From contig NZ_QKVL01000003.1 of the NCBI RefSeq assembly GCF_003231275.1, positions 62,001 through 126,000 on the forward strand: a stretch of 64,000 nt of DNA, read 5' to 3'. This document shows positions 58,379 through 64,000 of the stretch, in pieces. The notes under the pieces are model-generated. The model made no database searches. It was not told the origin of the DNA and saw only the letters and a list, made by a program, of their open reading frames with translations. The DNA is from Pseudomonas huaxiensis. Lineage in GTDB: Bacteria; Pseudomonadota; Gammaproteobacteria; Pseudomonadales; Pseudomonadaceae. The position numbers and the translations under genes are program-made. Numbering within the stretch: the first letter of the stretch is position 1; each line of letters opens with the position of its first letter.

Positions 58379-58436
58379 AACAATATAGATCGACACTAAA
58401 CAATAAAGTTTGTCACGCGAAAACATAGATTGACAC
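58379..58436. repeat. Three 20-bp-period repeats, possible transposon end
   Basis: Related 17-18-mers end at 58396, 58416 and 58436 (AACAATATAGATCGACAC, AACAATAAAGTTTGTCAC, AAAACATAGATTGACAC), a period of exactly 20. The outer edge read inward is TGTCAATC. Regularly spaced sites with a TGT edge are typical of IS21-like or Tn7/TniA-type ends. No transposase is nearby. Confidence 0.45.
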
Positions 58437-58443
58437 AAATCTT

Positions 58444-58468
58444 AAACCCCCGTATCAACGGGGGTTTT
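58444..58468. terminator. Rho-independent-type hairpin
   Basis: AAACCCCCG / CGGGGGTTTT with a 6-nt loop and T/A runs on both sides; usable in both directions. Confidence 0.75.
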
Positions 58469-59087
58469 CTCTTTCCAGGCTTTCCCTTTGGTCTGGATTC
58501 ATCGCTTCAGTTTTCAGCGGGTGTAGTCTAGAAATGCTCTAAATATGGTCGCTATGGTGGTCATGCTCTTCTACGACTCTTTCTCGGCGAGAGGTGAAGT
58601 GGTCCGCATCAACATAGGAGGCGTAGGCTGCCAGTAGATCGTTTGGAGTACAGTCATGCTGATGTTCCTGTAGCTCAAGGGGTATGCGGAGCAGAAGTAT
58701 ACAATGAAGCCATCGTCTATTGCGACCCGCTGCCAAGCTCCGCATGAGCTACGTCAGATACAGGCTTATTCAATGGGTATACCTGCGGGCAAGACTTTGT
58801 TTTCCACTCGTTATTGTCTAAGCTGGTCTGAGTGCTGAGAGGTGAGTTGGCCAGACGGTTACTGATGGGTAATCTATCAGCAGAAAAAACCGCCACGACC
58901 TCCAATGATAATGTTGCTGAAAATAGAGTGAGCTGCTTTTGCGACAGAATTGGCTGATAGCGAAAAATCATGAATCGGTTCGTGGAGGCCAAAAATAATT
59001 CATGACATTTTTCTACGAGAACCTACGTTAGGACTAACCTAATTTATCGAAACTCCTGTTATGCAAAAATAACAATGAGGCTAGTCG
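58469..59087. other. Region without a supported gene
   Basis: About 620 bp. Reverse-strand frames (58539-58745 and 58717-58992) lack family features or ribosome sites. It includes the promoter region for tsdBA near 59000-59087. Confidence 0.4.
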
Positions 59088-59723
59088 ATGGAAATCTCGC
59101 GTTGGGCAATAGTTTGTATTTTATCTGGTTCATTTACTACACCCGCTTTTGCAGCAGACGCACAAAAGATATTCTCCCAGGGTGGGTCTAATCCAGGGGC
59201 CATCGCCTGCTCAACCTGTCATGGTGCGGATGGCTTGGGGTTACCCTCTGCGGGTTTTCCACGGATTGCAGGCCTACCAGAGGATTACTTAACGAAGCAA
59301 ATCTCTGATTTCCGCTCAGGTTCGAGGAGCAATTCCATAATGCTTCCAATCGCTCAGGCATTGAGCGAAGACGAGTCAAAAGCCCTCTCAGTTATGCTCG
59401 CGAAGATGCCAAGTCCATCGGTGAAGCTAGTGAATCGTGCGCACGTAGCGATAGGACCAGGGGAAAACCTGGCCTTGAGAGGCGCATGGGAACGAAATAT
59501 TCCCGAGTGCGTCGCGTGCCATGGTCCAAGTGGTATCGGAGTCGGCGCCACCTTTCCGCCGCTCTCAGGCCAATCTGCTCAATACCTAACATCACAACTT
59601 ACTGCCTGGCGGCAGAAAACTCGAAAAAATGATCAAGACGATCTCATGGGCCACATTGCGCGCTCGCTCACCGATGCCGAGGTCGAGGCGGTTTCCCAAT
59701 ATTTTGCTGAGCTCAGTAAATAG
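59088..59723 (+). CDS. tsdB: Di-haem cytochrome c4-like electron acceptor TsdB
   Basis: 211 aa periplasmic protein. Signal peptide MEISRWAIVCILSGSFTTPAFA; two haem c motifs, CSTCHG (41-46) and CVACHG (about 140); and c4-type repeats (GFPRIAGLPEDYLTKQI and FPPLSGQSAQYLTSQL). It sits 10 bp before tsdA, as in tsdBA operons where TsdB takes electrons from thiosulfate oxidation and passes them to the oxidase. On sequence alone it is a c4; the name rests on its partner. Confidence 0.87.
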   Translation: MEISRWAIVCILSGSFTTPAFAADAQKIFSQGGSNPGAIACSTCHGADGLGLPSAGFPRIAGLPEDYLTKQISDFRSGSRSNSIMLPIAQALSEDESKALSVMLAKMPSPSVKLVNRAHVAIGPGENLALRGAWERNIPECVACHGPSGIGVGATFPPLSGQSAQYLTSQLTAWRQKTRKNDQDDLMGHIARSLTDAEVEAVSQYFAELSK

Positions 59724-59733
59724 AGGCCTAGCC

Positions 59734-60651
59734 ATGAAATCCATCATCGCTGCACTTATTACTCTCAATATTATATCAATGGCTTGTGCGACTGAGATTA
59801 TAGAATCAACCGTACCACCCAAAATGCCGAATCCAACTCAGAGTCAAGCCTCCACATTTCTCCCTCCCGCGGAGGTGACGCTACCTGACAATGCTTTTGG
59901 TCGATTAGTCCAGCAAGGCCACGCGATCTTTGTAGATACGAAAGCCAATGCATCCGAGTTCGTAGGAAACGGTTTAAATTGCACCAACTGCCATTTGGAA
60001 CGGGGAAGAAAAGCTGACTCTGCTCCTCTTTGGGGGGCTTACACAGTGTACCCGGCCTATCGAAAAAAGAACGACAAGGTCAATACCTACGCTGAGCGCT
60101 TACAAGGGTGCTTTCAGTTCAGCATGAACGGAAAACCGCCTCCAGCTGACAGTCAAGTCATCTCTGCTCTTACCGCATATTCATATTGGCTCGCAACGGG
60201 CGCACCTACAGGGCAAGAGCTGCCTGGACGTTCTTACCCCGAGATTCCTGAACCTACCGGAGGTTTCGATCTCGCTAAGGGAAAGGCAATCTATGCTAGG
60301 CAGTGTTCTGTATGCCACGGAGATGAAGGTGAAGGCCAGAAAGCCGGGGGCGACTATGTGTTTCCACCGCTATGGGGTAAAGATTCATTCAACTGGGGGG
60401 CGGGGATGCATCGAATCAATACCGCCGCCGGCTTCATAAAGTCGAACATGCCCTTGGGTAAAGGGGGAACGCTTTCCACAGATGAGGCGTGGCACGTTGC
60501 GGCCTATATGAACAGCCATGAACGACCAAAAGACCCAAGGATGATTGCCGGCTCTGTCGAGCAGACCAGATTAAAATTTCACGCGAATGATGGGGTCAAT
60601 CTTTATGGGCAAAAGGTGAACGGAGTGTTAGTCGGCCAAGGTACTGAGTGA
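59734..60651 (+). CDS. tsdA: Thiosulfate dehydrogenase (tetrathionate-forming) TsdA
   Basis: 305 aa periplasmic di-haem enzyme that joins two thiosulfates to tetrathionate. Signal peptide about 1-19. Haem 1 CTNCH (83-87) with the family region APLWGAYTVYPAYR, and Cys126 in LQGCFQFSMNG, the unusual cysteine axial ligand. Haem 2 CSVCH (191-195), then FPPLWGKDSFNWGAGM and IKSNMP with the Met ligand (239). These match TsdA closely. The start at 59734 follows a GAGG site just after tsdB. Confidence 0.92.
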   Translation: MKSIIAALITLNIISMACATEIIESTVPPKMPNPTQSQASTFLPPAEVTLPDNAFGRLVQQGHAIFVDTKANASEFVGNGLNCTNCHLERGRKADSAPLWGAYTVYPAYRKKNDKVNTYAERLQGCFQFSMNGKPPPADSQVISALTAYSYWLATGAPTGQELPGRSYPEIPEPTGGFDLAKGKAIYARQCSVCHGDEGEGQKAGGDYVFPPLWGKDSFNWGAGMHRINTAAGFIKSNMPLGKGGTLSTDEAWHVAAYMNSHERPKDPRMIAGSVEQTRLKFHANDGVNLYGQKVNGVLVGQGTE

Positions 60652-60674
60652 GTTCAGTCAGCTTAATGGACGAA

Positions 60675-61104
60675 TCTATGTACACAGCGCAGCAGTCGAG
60701 GGTTAACCTACCAGAATGTACGGCCATAGGCGTCAGCTTCGCTCAAGATGGTATGAGCGTAGACTTTCCTCTAACCATAGCCATCGTCTTTACATGACAA
60801 TCCGGAAGGTCTAGCCGTAGCACGTACCCTACGCAGCGCTGGCTTTGCTCCTGGTCTTGCCTTTCTGATGGCAGCTTCTGGTGGTTTGCTCGAACCGCTC
60901 GGTGCATTGCTAGGCGTCGGTTTGTCCAGCGGCTTAGCGGTTGCCTATCCGATAGCGCTGGGCCTAGCCGCTAGTTCCATGCTCTTCGCGGTGTACCATG
61001 AAGTTATTCCTGAAACTCACCGTAATGGGCATCAAACCTCCGCAACTATCGGCTTGATGGCCGGTTTGGCACTGATGATGGTATTGGGCACTACTCTCGG
61101 GTAA
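60675..61104 (+). pseudogene. Decayed ZIP-family metal transporter
   Basis: The frame from about 60700 reads CTAIGVSFAQDGMSVDFPLTIAIVF, then hits a stop at about 60795. One base out of phase, the next frame continues DNPEGLAVARTLRSAGFAPG and GLLEPLGALLGVGLSS to 61104 (ending [10 protein letters not shown]). Together they form the middle and end of a ZIP transporter (HDNPEG is the TM4 metal motif). The 5' third is missing, so it is truncated and frameshifted. The in-frame ATG at 60868 would give only 78 residues. Confidence 0.8.
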
Positions 61105-61133
61105 TTCTGACTCTACTGATAAGGACACAAACG

Positions 61134-61622
61134 ATGGCTACCAAGAAGGCAAAAACCATGGACATCGGCATCAAAACTGCCGACCGCGGAAAAATCGTCA
61201 AGGGCCTGTCCGGCCTGCTGGCTGATAGCTACACGCTCTACTTGATGACCCACAACTTTCACTGGAATGTCACGGGTCCGCAGTTCAATAGTCTGCATCA
61301 AATGTTCATGACGCAATACACAGAACAGTGGAACGCCTTGGACATGATCGCCGAACGTATTCGCGCCCTCGGTCACCCTGCGCCAGGAACATATAAGGAG
61401 TTCATCAAGCTGGCTTCCATCAAGGAGGTAGAAGGAGTGCCCAAGGCAAATGACATGATTCGCCATCTGGTTGCTGCCCAGGAAGCAACGGCGCGCACCG
61501 CTCGCAAGCTTTTCCCCCTAATAACTGCTGCCGATGATCAACCGACCGCCGACCTGCTTACTCAGCGTCTAGAGGTTCATGAAAAGACCGCGTGGATGCT
61601 ACGCAGCCTACTAGAAGAGTAA
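61134..61622 (+). CDS. dps: Dps-family ferritin-like DNA protection protein
   Basis: 162 aa. A Lys-rich N-terminus (MATKKAKTM) precedes the ferroxidase His in [13 protein letters not shown] (about 39-51). The second ferroxidase signature is [22 protein letters not shown] (about 64-85). It forms dodecamers that oxidise and store iron with peroxide and protect DNA. 29 bp after the ZIP relic. Base usage is higher GC than the tsd genes. Confidence 0.94.
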   Translation: MATKKAKTMDIGIKTADRGKIVKGLSGLLADSYTLYLMTHNFHWNVTGPQFNSLHQMFMTQYTEQWNALDMIAERIRALGHPAPGTYKEFIKLASIKEVEGVPKANDMIRHLVAAQEATARTARKLFPLITAADDQPTADLLTQRLEVHEKTAWMLRSLLEE

Positions 61623-62025
61623 GGCAGTGATCGGCTGTGCATTGAGCTAGCGACCAATACGCGCGGCGGTAACCGTGCCCCAGCGGCATACATTGACCTG
61701 ACCTGACCTGACCTGCATCCGCACTGCAGGCCAGGTTTGGACTAGCGTGTCTCCAGTCCGTCGAGTGGGTTGCACCTCAACTATAGACTGCAGAGCTTTT
61801 GCAAATCCCACCATCCGCGTCACACAACGCTGCGAGAAAGCGCTGCGCTGTTCCGCGAAGGTTACCCCGTACAGGACGAGCCATTGAACTCTGTAGCGTT
61901 ACCCATAGTTTCGGGCAAAATGGCATGCAGCGATTGCACTTCACCGGCAGATCGCGTTCACCCTGACTCGAAGAAAGAGAAATTGAGTGAATACCTGCGG
62001 CAACAACCCCCGGACAGTTTCCGCC
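61623..62025. other. Intergenic region with short tandem repeat
   Basis: Contains four TGACC units (61694-61713), part of a short imperfect tandem array. The rightward open frame 61770-62039 begins with TTG, has no ribosome site and overlaps the di-haem gene end, so it is not called. Confidence 0.5.
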
Positions 62026-63450
62026 CTACAAGGAATTGATAAAGGACTGTAAGGCGGCTCGCTGTTCGGCGTCGAAGTCCATAACTGCCTTCCGTGCACC
62101 TTCAGCCTCGCCACCGTGCCAGAGAATGGCCTCCAAGCTGCTACGCGCACGACCATCATGGAGGAAGCGGGTATGGCCGCTGACCGTTTCGGTCAGGCCG
62201 AGCCCCCACAACGGTGGAGTCCGCCATTCACGGCCATTCGCCAGGAACTCGGGACGATCGTCCGCCAGCCCCTTGCCCATGTCATGCAGAAGAAGGTCGG
62301 TATATGGGCGGATAACCTGGCTGACCAGCTCAGGCTCGGCGGCATTAGCCGCGGTGGTAAAACTCGGAATGTGGCAGCGCTGGCAGCCGGCTTCATGGAA
62401 CAGTCCCTTGCCCTGCAGCACCTGAGGATCATCGAACTTGCGCCGTACTGGCACGCCTAGGTTGCGAGTATAGAACAGCACTTGGGCAAGGATATGGTCG
62501 CTGACCTCCGGCTGACCGCCGCTTGGCAGTTGCAGGCAGCCCAGTTGGGCTTCCCCGCAGTTGCTTCCAGCGATCAGGCTGGTCGAAAGTCCGAGGTCGT
62601 TGAAAAAGGCGTCAGCGTTCTGCTGATTGATCGATGGTTGCCCAGCCTTCCAACCAAAACGACCAAGGCGGGAGCTCCGGCTGGCATGGTCCCACACTCG
62701 GTTGGGGCGGCCAGAAATACCGTCTCTATCAAGATCGTCGGGGTCGGCATTTACCAGAATCGCTGCTTCAGGAACCGCTTCGAGAAGACCGAGGCCGATC
62801 ATCGGCGGCGCCACACGAGCGGAGAATAGAGTGTCCGGATGTAGGGAGCCGTAGCCCAGCTGGAGGATCTCTAATTCTGGCTTCTGCAGCTCAATACGAG
62901 TGCCATCCTTGAGGGTAACTAACTCGCTCGTGTAGTTCACTCGTATCCTGCCTTCAGGTACGGCCCCGGGGATCGCGACGTCCTGCAACTGGCTGCCATA
63001 GACCGGCTCGGGGATAACGCCATGGCGTTCGAGCAGGGCTTCTTGGCCTGGCTTAGCGGGGATCGACAGGCGCACGAACATCGACACTGCATTGTCGCTG
63101 TCCGACGTTGGCGGGTGGCCGCGGCCATCTTTGATATGACAGCTCTGGCAGGTGTTGGTGTTAAACAGCGGGCCAAGGCCGTCTCGGGCACTGATAGTAG
63201 AGGGGGCGATCAACCAGGGGTTACGGAAGAAGCTGTTACCAACGCCAAAGTCCAACCTTCGGCTTGGCGAGAGATTGGCGGAAGGCAGGGAGAAGGCGTT
63301 ATGGTCGGACTTGGTGACGGTGCCGATACCGGCGGATAGCTGTTCACCCGGCTCGACGGCGGTGAAGCTCTGGGTCTGCTCTTGGTCACAAGCGCTTAGG
63401 ACCAGACACATAGCAAGCGAAGCGTACAGCCGAGCTGGTAGAACGAGCAT
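62026..63450 (-). CDS. Di-haem oxidoreductase lipoprotein (DUF1111 / putative thiol oxidoreductase)
   Basis: 474 aa. Lipobox LSAC (about 20). Haem motif CQSCH (about 101-105) in the context LGPLFNTNTCQSCHIKDGRG, and a second motif CQRCH (about 356-360). The C-terminal TPPLWGLGLTETVSGHTRFLHDGRARSSLEAILWHGGEAEGARKAV is typical of this MauG/peroxidase-related family. In Pseudomonas it is usually co-encoded with imelysin-like iron-uptake proteins, which could lie beyond the window edge. Electron transfer in the periplasm is likely; the substrate is unknown. Confidence 0.88.
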   Translation of the reverse strand: MLVLPARLYASLAMCLVLSACDQEQTQSFTAVEPGEQLSAGIGTVTKSDHNAFSLPSANLSPSRRLDFGVGNSFFRNPWLIAPSTISARDGLGPLFNTNTCQSCHIKDGRGHPPTSDSDNAVSMFVRLSIPAKPGQEALLERHGVIPEPVYGSQLQDVAIPGAVPEGRIRVNYTSELVTLKDGTRIELQKPELEILQLGYGSLHPDTLFSARVAPPMIGLGLLEAVPEAAILVNADPDDLDRDGISGRPNRVWDHASRSSRLGRFGWKAGQPSINQQNADAFFNDLGLSTSLIAGSNCGEAQLGCLQLPSGGQPEVSDHILAQVLFYTRNLGVPVRRKFDDPQVLQGKGLFHEAGCQRCHIPSFTTAANAAEPELVSQVIRPYTDLLLHDMGKGLADDRPEFLANGREWRTPPLWGLGLTETVSGHTRFLHDGRARSSLEAILWHGGEAEGARKAVMDFDAEQRAALQSFINSL

Positions 63451-64000
63451 GAGTAAAGCTCCTGTTTCCCTACAAAATATGCAACATCATGACGGTGAAA
63501 ATTATCCGCAAAGGCGCTTACGCGTTTATTTACGATGGTAAACATTAGGGTTTTCTTTTGATGTTCTCCTCAACAGTAGTCTGTGTTGAACTAGAAGTTT
63601 GTCGCAGTAACGATTGGCGCCCAAAATAGCCACAAACGAACCACGTCAGAATTTTTGGAAATATTTCTTATGAAGCATCAGCATCACTTATCTGCTCTGA
63701 CACAAATTCAGCCACTTTAATTTTATAATAATAACTTACGCTCGCCATATATACGCAGGGCGCTTGACTTATCTGGAGTATTATTTTTCATCCCGTTTGG
63801 CATCTCCTACTATCAAGTCAATCTGAGGAGCTTTTTTTGGCAGCGTGGCGAAAGAACAACAGTTTTCTGCACAGAAACCAAAACTGGTGATTAAATATTT
63901 AAGAGTGAGCGCATGACGCCACTTCGACTCGAATATCGAAATTAGCACTGAACCTAATTAAACATCAGATGTTAATCGAAGGTTGGAAGATGCGGAGCTG
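63451..64000. other. Terminal 550 bp without a supported gene
   Basis: AT-rich. No frame with family features on either strand and no clear Fur box or terminator. An upstream partner of the di-haem gene may start beyond the window. Confidence 0.4.

Noticed and set aside
58539-58992. Two reverse frames before tsdB
   Set aside because: They overlap each other out of phase, carry no motif and lack start signals.
61770-62039. 89-codon frame between dps and the di-haem gene
   Set aside because: It starts with TTG without a ribosome site and overlaps the end of a well-supported opposite gene.
29365-64000. Search for a CRISPR array or a tRNA gene
   Set aside because: No regularly spaced repeat-spacer array and no tRNA cloverleaf was seen; the only regular repeats are the three 20-bp units at 58379-58436 and the pentamers at 61694-61715.

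Overview
The window comes from a Pseudomonas chromosome, most likely fluorescens/putida-type. The first 16 kb have high-GC coding and the conserved order dapB-dnaJ-dnaK-grpE / recN / fur-bamE-ratA-smpB / lldR-lldP-lldD-dld / ssrA. From the ssrA 3' end at about 16.68 kb to the end of the window the content is accessory: AT-rich stretches, an integrase, defence genes, relics and mobile-element genes. No conserved backbone order resumes before 64 kb.

Region 1 (1-16.2 kb), backbone. The heat-shock cluster grpE-dnaK-dnaJ reads leftward and carries two visible sigma-32 promoters. recN is divergent behind a LexA box. fur and bamE are divergent. ratA is followed only by what looks like the tail of rnfH. 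The L/D-lactate module (lldR, lldP, lldD, and a fused FAD/Fe-S D-lactate dehydrogenase) has a clear LldR-type operator.

Region 2 (16.3-29.4 kb), an island inserted at the tmRNA gene. It opens with a P4-type tyrosine recombinase, then a two-gene membrane protein/methyltransferase operon. A complete, overlapping dndBCDE DNA phosphorothioation operon follows, without dndA. The usual nuclease module dndFGH is absent. Facing dndE instead is a tight four-gene operon: a GIY-YIG nuclease, a second DGQHR (DndB-like) protein, a ParB/Srx-fold protein, and an Mrr-like PD-(D/E)XK endonuclease. This is the best candidate for an undescribed system, either a replacement restriction arm for phosphorothioation or an independent defence cassette.

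Region 3 (30-50.8 kb), metabolic and efflux cargo. It holds a cytochrome c5, a TonB receptor with a DUF2946 protein and an unknown partner, a GNAT, and an RND pump of MexEF-OprN type. It also holds an MFS exporter, two GlxA-like AraC regulators, a DJ-1/PfpI protein, two SDRs, and a SCO/PCu(A)C pair of copper chaperones.

Region 4 (51.2-58.5 kb), conjugative or plasmid-like element genes: a glycine-zipper protein, DUF932, a YqaJ-type nuclease, an unknown Cys-rich protein, RadC, an inovirus Gp2-like protein, AlpA and an orphan AT-rich gene. Terminator-like hairpins precede three consecutive genes. The block ends in a porin relic beside a repeat array that looks like a transposon end.

Region 5 (59-63.5 kb): a tsdBA thiosulfate dehydrogenase pair, a decayed ZIP transporter, dps and a di-haem oxidoreductase lipoprotein. 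The right attachment site of the island was not found, so its right border is probably outside the window.
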